Shown here: piece after piece, positions 35,682 through 43,757 of the stretch | How positions within the stretch are numbered: the first letter of the stretch is position 1 | Layout: the number at the start of each line of letters is the position of its first letter | From: Halomonas fontilapidosi | Lineage (GTDB): Bacteria > Pseudomonadota > Gammaproteobacteria > Pseudomonadales > Halomonadaceae | NCBI RefSeq assembly: GCF_014192285.1 | Contig: NZ_JACHXQ010000011.1 | Location: forward strand, 1 to 64,000 | Length of the DNA stretch: 64,000 nucleotides | Direction of reading: 5' to 3' | Translations under genes and position numbers: made by a program | Notes under the pieces: model-generated | Seen by the model: only the letters and a program-made list of their open reading frames with translations | What the model was told of the DNA's origin: nothing | Database searches by the model: none

Positions 35682-36824
35682 ATGCATCAGGTTGAACGGG
35701 CAATCTTCGATCTTCGACGCGGGCTGCCGGTGGTGGTCATCGCCGGGGACACTCACGTGCTGGTCCAGGCCACCGAGGGTACGGCCGAGGCGTCGGTATC
35801 TCGGCTGGCCGATCTCGCCGGCAACACCCCCTCGCTGGTGCTGAGTCGTCACCGGCTGGCAGCGCTGGGCGAGTCGGACACCCGCGGGTCGGCACGGTTG
35901 CCCCTGCCGGCGGGCACCGGTCGGCGGCGACTCGTCGACCTGGCCTTCGGACTCAGCCCGGAACTGGCCCTGGGCCGCGACGAGCTGGCCGAGTGTCGTC
36001 GCTCGCTGGCGCCCGCACAGCCGGCCGACCGGGCGGCATTGGCGCTGATGCGCCGTGCGCTGTTGATTCCGGCAGCGCTGGTCGCCCGGGTCGGCGAGGC
36101 GCAGCGGCCTGCCGTCGAGGCCCGGCTGGCAGAAGGGGCCTGGCTGGCCGTCCGTGCCGATCAGGCCGAGCGTTGCCTGGAGGGCGGTATCGGCATGCTG
36201 CAGCAGGTCAGCGAGGCACGCATTCCCTTGGCCGAAGCCTTCGACTGTCGCTTCATCCTGTTTCGGGAAGCCGACGGCCTGCGTGAGCACGTGGCGGTGG
36301 TGATCGGCGAGCCGGGCAAGGACAACGCGGCGGTGCCGCTGCGCCTGCATTCGGCCTGCCTGACCGGGGATCTGTTCGGCAGCCTGCGCTGCGACTGCGG
36401 CGAGCAGCTGCGCAATGCCGTGGCCGATATCCAGGCGCTGGGCGGCGGCGTGCTGCTCTACCTGGCCCAGGAGGGGCGAGGCATCGGGCTGGCCAACAAG
36501 CTGCGCGCTTATACCCTCCAGGACAGCGGTCTGGACACCCTGGATGCTGACCAGGTGCTGGGGTTCGGTGAGGACGAGCGCCACTATGGGGTGGCCGTGG
36601 ACATTCTGGATGCCCTGAGCATTCGCCGCGTGCAGCTGTTGACCAACAATCCGGGCAAGATGGCGGCCCTCACCGAAGGCGGTATCGAGGTAGTGGAACG
36701 CCAGGCGCTGTATGGCAGCCTCAACGACCACAACCGCCGCTATCTCAGCGCCAAATCGGAGCGCGCCGGTCATCTGCTCGATGCCGTGTTCGAGAGCGAT
36801 CAGGACCCCGCCACGGGGTCCTGA
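35682..36824 (+). CDS. GTP cyclohydrolase II-like protein with extra N-terminal domain
   Basis: 380-residue protein. The C-terminal half (about 180-375) is a complete RibA domain: zinc Cys226, Cys237 and Cys239 in HSACLTGDLFGSLRCDCG, YLAQEGRGIGLANKL, LGFGEDERHYGVA and LTNNPGKM. The reaction would open GTP to a diaminopyrimidinone with loss of formate and pyrophosphate. The N-terminal 170 residues are not a recognisable RibB domain, though the layout recalls RibBA fusions. AAGGAGG precedes the ATG. Its place beside a RibD-type reductase and PTPS-fold gene indicates a pathway paralogue, not the housekeeping riboflavin gene. Confidence 0.9.
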   Translation: MHQVERAIFDLRRGLPVVVIAGDTHVLVQATEGTAEASVSRLADLAGNTPSLVLSRHRLAALGESDTRGSARLPLPAGTGRRRLVDLAFGLSPELALGRDELAECRRSLAPAQPADRAALALMRRALLIPAALVARVGEAQRPAVEARLAEGAWLAVRADQAERCLEGGIGMLQQVSEARIPLAEAFDCRFILFREADGLREHVAVVIGEPGKDNAAVPLRLHSACLTGDLFGSLRCDCGEQLRNAVADIQALGGGVLLYLAQEGRGIGLANKLRAYTLQDSGLDTLDADQVLGFGEDERHYGVAVDILDALSIRRVQLLTNNPGKMAALTEGGIEVVERQALYGSLNDHNRRYLSAKSERAGHLLDAVFESDQDPATGS

Positions 36825-36832
36825 CGCGCGTT

Positions 36833-37648
36833 CTAGCGGCTGAGGGCGTCGCCGAGCGGTATCTCGCCGGTCTCGCGCAGGATGCGGGCGATGCGCTGGC
36901 CGTAATGTGCCACTAGCTGCTCGCCGAGCTCGGCGGTGCCCAGGGGAGCGTTGCCGACCACCCCGCCGGGATGCAGGTCCTCGGCCAGCCAGGCGAAGGC
37001 GGCCTCGCCCTCAGGGCCCAGCAGCAGCCCTTGCCCCTCCATGACCTCGCCCCGTGAATGGGGCTGGTCCAGCTTGTCGAGGCGCACCTTGTGCGGGGCC
37101 AGATGGCGCATCATGGCGGTCTCCAGCGCGCCGCCATGAAGCCCGTGGCGCAGCTCGTCGACGGGCAGGCTGGCCTCGGGCAGGTCATCCGGTAGCGGCA
37201 TTCTCGTGTAGTGGACCTTGACCACCAGCATGCCGTGCCGGCGGCGCAGTCTCAGGGCGGCCAGGTCGATCACCGCCTTGTTGCCGCCGTGGCTATTGAT
37301 CACGACCAGGCGCTCGAGGCCGGCATGCGCGACGGCGTCGCCATGGGCCTCCAGAGTGGCTATGGCCAGTTCGGGCGGCAGGCTGAGGGTGCCGGGAAAG
37401 CTCAGGTGCTCGTCGCTGGCGCCTATCGCCATCGACGGCAGTCGCACCAGCGGGAAGGGCTCGGAAAGGAGAGTCAGCGCCTTCTCAAGCAGCCCTTCAC
37501 CAATATCCAGGTCGGTGGAGAGCGGTAGATGGTCGCCGTGCTGTTCGATGGCGCCCACCACCATGACGGCCACGCCATGGCGCGGCAGGGTCGCTATCTC
37601 GTCACTGGTGAGATCCTGCCAGCGGGGGCTGAGGATGGGATCACTCAT
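36833..37648 (-). CDS. Creatininase-family amidohydrolase
   Basis: 271-residue metal-dependent amidohydrolase. The metal site is readable: EQHGDHLP (Glu35, His37, His40), STDLDIGE (Asp46), VVINSHGGNK and LHGGALETA. The family includes creatininase, MftE and the archaeal formamidopyrimidine deformylase ArfB. It ends eight bases from the convergent GTP cyclohydrolase II-like gene. Its start at 37648 overlaps the fkbM gene by eight bases, so it is translated with the opg operon. Deformylation of a GTP-derived pyrimidine is an attractive but unproven role. Confidence 0.88.
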   Translation of the reverse strand: MSDPILSPRWQDLTSDEIATLPRHGVAVMVVGAIEQHGDHLPLSTDLDIGEGLLEKALTLLSEPFPLVRLPSMAIGASDEHLSFPGTLSLPPELAIATLEAHGDAVAHAGLERLVVINSHGGNKAVIDLAALRLRRRHGMLVVKVHYTRMPLPDDLPEASLPVDELRHGLHGGALETAMMRHLAPHKVRLDKLDQPHSRGEVMEGQGLLLGPEGEAAFAWLAEDLHPGGVVGNAPLGTAELGEQLVAHYGQRIARILRETGEIPLGDALSR

Positions 37649-38480
37649 GGCGTGTGCGCTCCGTGTCGTATCGATGATCGATGGCATGTGCGATGTGCCG
37701 CGCATAGAGGTCGCCCGAGGCGAGCCCGTCGGCACCTGCGGCCAACCAGTCGCGCGTGGCCGCCGCTGAACGCCAGGCGGCCCACGTGAACCGCCGCTGC
37801 TCGCCGGCAATGACGTTGAACTGGTAACTCCCCAGTTCCTCCAGCCGTGCCACGCAGCGCTCGGCCACGTCCAGGGCGCCGGCCACGAACTCCACCGAGA
37901 CCCCGGCGATGGGCTGCGTCAGTCCGGCCAGTACCTCGGCCTCGAAGCCCTCCACGTCGATCTTGCAGAAGCGCGGCAACCCATGGTCGGCAATCAGCGT
38001 GTCGAGCGTGGTCACCGGAACGCGCTGGCGACCCTGCCAGCGTACCTTGCGAAAACCGGCGTTGCGCTCGCCGATGTCACGGCGCCATTCATGGGCCAGG
38101 GTGGAGACCGTCGGCGTCGCCTCGCTGACCGCCAGCTCGGCTGTCCCGGGCGTGGCACCCGCCGCACAGGGCAGCAGGGTGACGCCGCGGCGTCGACCCA
38201 CCAGGCGCTTCAGCCAGGGAAACAGCACCGGCTGCGGCTCGAGCGCGATCACGCGGGCGCCCAGCGCCTGGAAGGCCGCGGTGCGATCGCCCAGGTGAGC
38301 GCCGATGTCGAACACCAGGTCGTCAGGACCGATGAACTCGGCATAGAGCCGCTGCAGGCCTCGCTGGCGGCCCGGCCGCCAGTAGATCAGCAGTGAACGG
38401 GCCAGGCCCAGGTAACGTGGCAGATGATAGGCCGCGGTGACCAGTCGGCTGGGCATGAGGGGGCTATCGGCATGCTTCAT
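37641..38480 (-). CDS. FkbM-family methyltransferase
   Basis: 279-residue SAM-dependent methyltransferase. LVFDIGAHLGDRTAAF is motif I, VIALEPQP motif II, and VTTLDTLIADHGL with FCKIDVEGFEAEVLAGL is the FkbM signature. Family members O-methylate sugars, lipids or polyketides. The ATG at 38480 overlaps the opgH stop by four bases. Its position in the opg operon suggests it may methylate the glucan or a linked molecule; this is not a usual opg gene. Confidence 0.88.
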   Translation of the reverse strand: MKHADSPLMPSRLVTAAYHLPRYLGLARSLLIYWRPGRQRGLQRLYAEFIGPDDLVFDIGAHLGDRTAAFQALGARVIALEPQPVLFPWLKRLVGRRRGVTLLPCAAGATPGTAELAVSEATPTVSTLAHEWRRDIGERNAGFRKVRWQGRQRVPVTTLDTLIADHGLPRFCKIDVEGFEAEVLAGLTQPIAGVSVEFVAGALDVAERCVARLEELGSYQFNVIAGEQRRFTWAAWRSAAATRDWLAAGADGLASGDLYARHIAHAIDHRYDTERTRHE

Positions 38481-40426
38481 TCGGATTTCGCCTTGACATG
38501 GTGGCTCGCCTGGCGCGTCGACCCGGCGGGCGTCGCCTCGCACGGCGACACAGCGGCTCGGGGTGGCCAGCGGGAAAACGACTGCAGGGGCATCTCGCCG
38601 GGCGATTCCGGCGGCGGGGGCGCCAGGTGGGCCCCGGCCGGGCTGAACGCGGCTGTTGCTGGCTGCTGCAGTAGCCGGCTGGGTGTCACCTCCGCCGGCG
38701 CCTTCAGCAGGCCGGCGCGGAAGAGCCGACGGCCATGGGCGAGGCTGCTGGTTATCCTGACCAGTGGTGCGGCCATCAGCAGGCCCAGCCAGACGGGCGC
38801 GAGCCACCAGAAGAACAGCGGGGCGAGCAGGTAGGTCGACCCGGCCCATAGCGCGCCGACCAGGGTTGTGAGCCAGGTATGGCGAAACGCCTTGCCCCAG
38901 GGGACCGCTCGCCCCTCGCGAATCTGGGCGTCCCAGCTGACCCGTCTGCCGCCAAGAACGCCCAGGATGAACCCGCTGTGCAGCAGCATCATGACCGGGG
39001 CGATCAGCACGGCGATGGCCATTTCCAGCAGGCTGCTGGCCAGCAGGGAGGCTCTGCCGCCGAAGTCGTGGGGTCGCTGAATGAGTGCTAGCAGCAGGCC
39101 CAGCACCTTCGGCAGCATCAGTACCAGCGCCGTACTGAATAGCAGCGGCATGATCAGGTCGGGCGTGTTGACGGGCCAGTCGGGAGAGAGCTGATAGCCG
39201 GCACTGAAGAAGTCATGGCGACCCTGGGCCCGACCGATGGCGTCCAGGGTGCCGATGAGCAGCATCACTCCCCATAGCAGCGAGGTCAGATAGGCCAGCG
39301 CGCCGAACAGGAAATGCAGGCGGCTCATGAGCGGCAGGCCGGCAGCGCCGAGCAGCCGCAGATGCTGCAGGTTGCCCTGTATCCAGCGCCTGTCGCGCTT
39401 GGCGAACTCGAGGATATTGCTGGGGACCTCCTCGAAGCTGTCACCGAGCCGCGTCTCCAGATGGACCTCCCAGCCGGCCCGGCGCATCAGCGCCGCCTCG
39501 ACGAAGTCGTGGCTGAGTATCTCGCCACCCAGCGGCGGCTTGCCGGCCAGTTCCGGCAAGCCGCAACTGGCCATGAAGGCTCGGGTGCGCAGGATGGCAT
39601 TGTGGCCCCAGAAGTTCGCGCCATGGCCCTGCCAGAAACATTGTCCGGTGGCGAGCAGGGGACTGTGCAGGGCCGCGGCGAACTGGATGAAGCGCCCGAA
39701 GACGCTGGCCGAGCGGACCGGAATGGGGACCGTCTGGATCAGGCCGATAGCGGGGTTGGCCTGCATGGTGGCCACCAGTGCCACCAGCGTTCGGCCGCCC
39801 ATGAGGCTGTCCGCGTCCAGTACCACCAGGTAGTGGTAGCGATGGCCCCAGCGCCGGCAGAAGTCTGCCAGGTTGCCGGCCTTGCGACCGTGGTTGGCTT
39901 CGCGGCGGCGATAGTGGACCACCAGCCGAGGGGCGAGTCGCTGTTGCAGGCCCGCGATGGCGGTTTCCTCCCGGCGGGCGATCGCCTCGTCCTGGGTATC
40001 GCTCAGCACGAACACCTCGAAGCCCTTGGCCTGGGGCTGATCGAGCAGCGAACGACAGGTGCTTTCCAGGCCGGCCACGACACGCCTGGGATCCTCGTTG
40101 TAGATGGGCATCACCAGTGCCGTATGGTGTTTCCCCGGCTCTCTCACCCCGGGTTGGGACGCGAGGCGGGCCAGGGTCAAGGGATCACGACGCGTCAGCT
40201 GCAGCAAAAAGCCGATGATCGCCGTCCAGAAGGCGATGGTGATCCAGCCGAAGGTGATCACGAACAGGCCGAGAATGATGCCCTGCAGCAGCGTGATGCC
40301 GTTGACGCGCAGGATCTCGACCATGGCCGCGCTACCCAGGGCGGTCGTGGCGAGCACCAGCAGGGTCACGCCTACCTGCCGCGCGGCCAGCCAGGGCACG
40401 CGAGGCGAGCGGTCAGCGAAGTTCAT
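38477..40426 (-). CDS. opgH: OpgH, periplasmic glucan glucosyltransferase (short form)
   Basis: Inner-membrane GT2 glucosyltransferase that builds the beta-1,2-linked glucan backbone from UDP-glucose. The 649-residue protein has ALVMPIYNEDP, LVVLDADSLMGG, LSHDFVEAALMRRAGW and RDRRWIQGN (DxD, ED and QxxRW-like motifs), with about six membrane segments around the catalytic domain. E. coli OpgH has 847 residues; the long cytoplasmic N-terminus that binds FtsZ is missing. The C-terminal 60 residues are Pro/Ala-rich. It overlaps opgG by 14 bases and fkbM by four. Confidence 0.94.
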   Translation of the reverse strand: MNFADRSPRVPWLAARQVGVTLLVLATTALGSAAMVEILRVNGITLLQGIILGLFVITFGWITIAFWTAIIGFLLQLTRRDPLTLARLASQPGVREPGKHHTALVMPIYNEDPRRVVAGLESTCRSLLDQPQAKGFEVFVLSDTQDEAIARREETAIAGLQQRLAPRLVVHYRRREANHGRKAGNLADFCRRWGHRYHYLVVLDADSLMGGRTLVALVATMQANPAIGLIQTVPIPVRSASVFGRFIQFAAALHSPLLATGQCFWQGHGANFWGHNAILRTRAFMASCGLPELAGKPPLGGEILSHDFVEAALMRRAGWEVHLETRLGDSFEEVPSNILEFAKRDRRWIQGNLQHLRLLGAAGLPLMSRLHFLFGALAYLTSLLWGVMLLIGTLDAIGRAQGRHDFFSAGYQLSPDWPVNTPDLIMPLLFSTALVLMLPKVLGLLLALIQRPHDFGGRASLLASSLLEMAIAVLIAPVMMLLHSGFILGVLGGRRVSWDAQIREGRAVPWGKAFRHTWLTTLVGALWAGSTYLLAPLFFWWLAPVWLGLLMAAPLVRITSSLAHGRRLFRAGLLKAPAEVTPSRLLQQPATAAFSPAGAHLAPPPPESPGEMPLQSFSRWPPRAAVSPCEATPAGSTRQASHHVKAKSE

Positions 40427-41975
40427 CGGGGTTCCAGATATAGTTCCAGGTTTCGCTCATGGGCGCATCGCGCAGCGTCAACCCCAGGCGCATGTCCACG
40501 GGACGCCTCCCCTCGGGCTGCACCCTGAAGGAGGCGCGCCAGGTGTCGCCGTCGGGCAGGCGCTGCACCGTTACCTGCCGGGCCTGGCCGCTCGAGAGCT
40601 CGAGTTCGGCGACCACCGGGTGGGTGTCGTCCAGGCTCGAGAGCTCCCCGCCACGGAAATCGACCACGAACTGACGGAGGCTGCGCGGCGGTGGGTCACG
40701 CTGGCCTGGAACGGCCCCCCAGCCTTGTCGGGTGCGCAGGGTCTGGGCCAGGGCCTGCTCGGGATGTCGGGCATCGAAGGTCGCGAGCCGGTAGCGATAG
40801 GTGCGCGACTCGCCCGCTGCGAGCGGCTGCTCGGGGACCCAGTAGGTGACGATGTTGTCGTGGGTCTCCGAGTCGCTGGGAATCTCGACCAGTTCCACGC
40901 TGCCCGTCCCCCAGTCGTCGAGTGGGGCGATCCAGTGGCTGGGGCGCCGCTCGTAGCGGGACTCCATGTCCAGGTAGCGGGCGAAATCTCGGTCTCGCTG
41001 GGCCAGGCCGAAGCCCGCGGGATGGGTGTCCTGCAGGCGAGTGACGCGTAGTTCGCGTGGGTTGTTGAGCGGGCGCCAGATCCACTCGCCGGCATGGGTC
41101 TGCATCAGCAGGCCCTGGGAATCATGCACCTGGGGACGGAAGTCATCGGCAGGGTAGGGACTGACGTCGCCGTGCATGAACATGCTGGTCAGCGGCGCGA
41201 TACCCAGCTTCGCCACCTCCACGCGGGCGAACAGGCGTGCCTCGATGTCCACCTCGACCTGCTCGCCGGCATGCACCCGGAAATGGTAAGCCCCGGCGAG
41301 CGAGGGGCTGTCGAGCAGGGCGATGATGTCGATATGCGACGCCATCGGCTCGGGCTGTACCAGCCAGAATTCTGTGAAGGCCGGGAACTCTTCACCGCGC
41401 GAAGACGCCGTATCGATCGCCAGACCTCGAGCCGAGAGGCCGTATCCCTGATCGCGGCCTACCAGGCGAAAGTAGCTCGCGCCCTGGAAGACCAGGAACT
41501 CGTCATGGTAGTCCTCTCGATTGAGGGGGTAGTGCAGGCGAAACCCGGCGTAGCCGGCCCCACTCAGGTCCTGCTCCTTGAGTGGCGCGGCCGCGGCGTC
41601 GTAGCGAAACAGGGAGGGCTGGAAGGGCAAAGGCCGAGGCTGCCCGTCCTCGATCAGATTCAGGCGGACCGGTCGCTCGAACAGGAAGCCCGTGTGGAAT
41701 AGCTGGAGCGAGAATAGCGCCTCGCCCCGCCACACGGCGGCCTCCGGGCGAAAGCGAATCGCACGATAGGCATCATAGTCGAGATCACGCAGTGCGCGGG
41801 GTAGATTGCCGGCCGGGTCATCGAAAGGTGATGCCGCGAGCTGGCGAGCGCGCTGCGTGACGTCGGCGAAGATCTCGGATGCATCCGGAGCGGGCGCAGC
41901 CCAGCTCGCAGGCGTGATGCTGGCGATAAGCAGGCCGCTGGCCAGCCACCATAATGGCGACAAGGGTGGGGGCAC
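40413..41975 (-). CDS. opgG: OpgG/MdoG, periplasmic glucan biosynthesis protein
   Basis: Secreted beta-sandwich protein required for periplasmic glucan synthesis, recently viewed as a glucan-processing glycosidase family. 520 residues with a signal peptide ending near residue 26 (SWA/APA). The MdoG domain shows RPEAAVWRGEALFSLQLFHTG-like sequence, SYFRLVGRDQGYGLSARGLAI and HWIAPLDDWGTGSVELVEIP. The GTG start at 41975 is supported by AAGGAGG nine bases upstream. It is the first gene of an opgG-opgH-fkbM-creatininase operon and is divergent from a sulfatase-fold transferase. Confidence 0.94.
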   Translation of the reverse strand: MPPPLSPLWWLASGLLIASITPASWAAPAPDASEIFADVTQRARQLAASPFDDPAGNLPRALRDLDYDAYRAIRFRPEAAVWRGEALFSLQLFHTGFLFERPVRLNLIEDGQPRPLPFQPSLFRYDAAAAPLKEQDLSGAGYAGFRLHYPLNREDYHDEFLVFQGASYFRLVGRDQGYGLSARGLAIDTASSRGEEFPAFTEFWLVQPEPMASHIDIIALLDSPSLAGAYHFRVHAGEQVEVDIEARLFARVEVAKLGIAPLTSMFMHGDVSPYPADDFRPQVHDSQGLLMQTHAGEWIWRPLNNPRELRVTRLQDTHPAGFGLAQRDRDFARYLDMESRYERRPSHWIAPLDDWGTGSVELVEIPSDSETHDNIVTYWVPEQPLAAGESRTYRYRLATFDARHPEQALAQTLRTRQGWGAVPGQRDPPPRSLRQFVVDFRGGELSSLDDTHPVVAELELSSGQARQVTVQRLPDGDTWRASFRVQPEGRRPVDMRLGLTLRDAPMSETWNYIWNPDELR

Positions 41976-42042
41976 GGCGTGATCCTCCTTGAACGATGTC
42001 TCTCGACGAGATGGTAACGGGCCCCATAACCGGTTGTCGGGA

Positions 42043-42070
42043 CTCAGCTATACAAACATTATACACTGAG
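42043..42070 (-). promoter_or_regulatory. Likely opgG promoter
   Basis: On the minus strand a consensus TATAAT (42063-42058) lies 83 bases before the opgG start. It sits inside a CTCAG...CTGAG inverted repeat (42043-42047 and 42066-42070). The -35 box is weak, so an activator or alternative factor may help. This is the only strong match in the divergent region. Confidence 0.4.
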
Positions 42071-42097
42071 CGCGCTCTGGTCCATCTGTCCCGGTGA

Positions 42098-43744
42098 ATG
42101 CCCATGTCGTTACCTTCTGGAATCCGCTGGTGCTTGAGTCTGGTGATGCTCAACGTCGTGTTGCTGGCACCAGTATGGCTGTTGCACGGCGGCCCGAGAC
42201 AGCACTGGATGGCCCTCGAGGCGTTCCTGCTGGCGGGGGGACTGGCGTTGCTGCCATCGGCCGGTCGGTTCGTCGGGCTGCGTTGGTCGCTGGTCGCGCT
42301 GATCATGACAGTGTTGCTGGTCGGCCTGGGAGACGTGGCGACCCACCTGGCGTTCGGACGTTCACTGAACCTCTACTTCGATCTTCCCCTGCTGCGTTCG
42401 GTCTTCCACCTGCTCGAGGGCAATCTGGGGGGCCCGGTCGCTAGCCTGATCAGCCTGCTCGGCTTGATCCTGCTGGCTGTCACGGCCTGGCTGCTGGCGA
42501 AGATGCTCGCGAGCCTGCAGGGCAGGGCGCGCCGACCGCGCGCGGTGGTCGGCGCCTGGGGGATGCTGGCGGTGAGTGGCATGCTGATCCTCGCCGAGTT
42601 TGACGAAGTCCGACCGCTGCCGGTGGCCCGTACGCCCCTGCTGGATACCCTGCAGTTCCAGGGGCAACAGTGGATCGAGACGCGCCGTGCCCACCGCGAC
42701 TTCGCCGAGCGCATGGCGTCGTCCCCCGTTCAGGAGACCGCCTTGCCGGGGCTTGCCGGGCGCGATGTGGTGCTGGTCTTCGTGGAGTCCTACGGCATCT
42801 CGGCGCTGTTCGATGATCGCTATGCGCGGGTGCTGGACCCGCGCCTTGATGGCATGGCCGAGCGCCTCGACGCCGCCGGTCTCTCGGTGGCCTCTGGCCT
42901 CCTGGACTCGCCGATCCGCGGTGGTCAGTCGTGGCTGGCCCATGCCACGCTGCTGAGCGGTCTGCGCATCGACAACTCGCTCTGGTATCGCCTGATGCTG
43001 GACAGTGAGCGCACGACCCTGGTCGATGACTTTCGCGCCACCGGCCACCGCACCCTCGCGGTGATGCCGGCCATTACCATGGCCTGGCCGGAGGGCCGGG
43101 CCTACGGGTTCGACGAGATCCATGCCGCGGCGGACCTCGAGTATGCCGGCCCGCCGCTGAACTGGGTGACGATGCCAGACCAGTACACCCTGCACCATTT
43201 CCAGACGCAGATCCGCAACGGTTCAGCAGCCTCCCAGCACGCTGAGTCGGCGCCGCTCTTCGCCCAGCTCGCGCTGATCAGTAGCCATGCGCCCTGGACA
43301 CCCATCCTGCCGGTGCTCGACGACTGGAGCGCGGTGGGTGACGGCAGCGTCTTTGCCCGCTGGGAAGACGCCGGCGAATCACCCGATCAACTCTGGCAGG
43401 ACCTGGAACGGGTGCGCGACCACTACGCCCGGTCACTGGACTATGCGCTGGGGGCCAGCCTCCGCTGGGCCGAGGATTTCGTGGACCAACAGACCCTGAT
43501 GATTCTGCTGGGGGACCACCAGCCAGCGCCCCTGATCACCGGCGACAACGCCAGTGGCGCCGTCCCGGTGCATGTCATCAGCGGTGACGCCGGTCTGCTC
43601 GAGCCCTTTCATGCACGAGGCTTTGTGTCCGGTCTCCATCCACCGCGTCCCGACGGCTATCCTGATGGCGAGGTGGCAGGTCAGCAGGCCCTGCGCGGCT
43701 GGCTTCATGAGGCGTTCGGTGTGAAGGAGACAACGGGTGAATAA
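42098..43744 (+). CDS. Sulfatase-fold membrane transferase (LTA synthase/OpgB-like)
   Basis: 548-residue inner-membrane protein. Four or five N-terminal membrane segments (to about residue 165) are followed by an alkaline phosphatase-fold domain. DVVLVFVESYGIS holds the first metal Glu, GGQSWLAHATLLSG the probable nucleophile region, and LLGDHQPAPL the second metal Asp-His pair. Such enzymes move phosphoglycerol or phosphoethanolamine from phospholipids to sugars. Being divergent from opgGH, it is a candidate for decorating periplasmic glucans as OpgB does, but this is inference. It ends 13 bases before a YceI gene. Confidence 0.82.
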   Translation: MPMSLPSGIRWCLSLVMLNVVLLAPVWLLHGGPRQHWMALEAFLLAGGLALLPSAGRFVGLRWSLVALIMTVLLVGLGDVATHLAFGRSLNLYFDLPLLRSVFHLLEGNLGGPVASLISLLGLILLAVTAWLLAKMLASLQGRARRPRAVVGAWGMLAVSGMLILAEFDEVRPLPVARTPLLDTLQFQGQQWIETRRAHRDFAERMASSPVQETALPGLAGRDVVLVFVESYGISALFDDRYARVLDPRLDGMAERLDAAGLSVASGLLDSPIRGGQSWLAHATLLSGLRIDNSLWYRLMLDSERTTLVDDFRATGHRTLAVMPAITMAWPEGRAYGFDEIHAAADLEYAGPPLNWVTMPDQYTLHHFQTQIRNGSAASQHAESAPLFAQLALISSHAPWTPILPVLDDWSAVGDGSVFARWEDAGESPDQLWQDLERVRDHYARSLDYALGASLRWAEDFVDQQTLMILLGDHQPAPLITGDNASGAVPVHVISGDAGLLEPFHARGFVSGLHPPRPDGYPDGEVAGQQALRGWLHEAFGVKETTGE

Positions 43745-43757
43745 TTCGGGAGGCAAG

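Noticed and set aside
35682-36824. Housekeeping bifunctional ribBA
   Set aside because: The N-terminal domain lacks the recognisable DHBP synthase acidic loop and the gene is in an accessory cluster, so ribBA naming would mislead.
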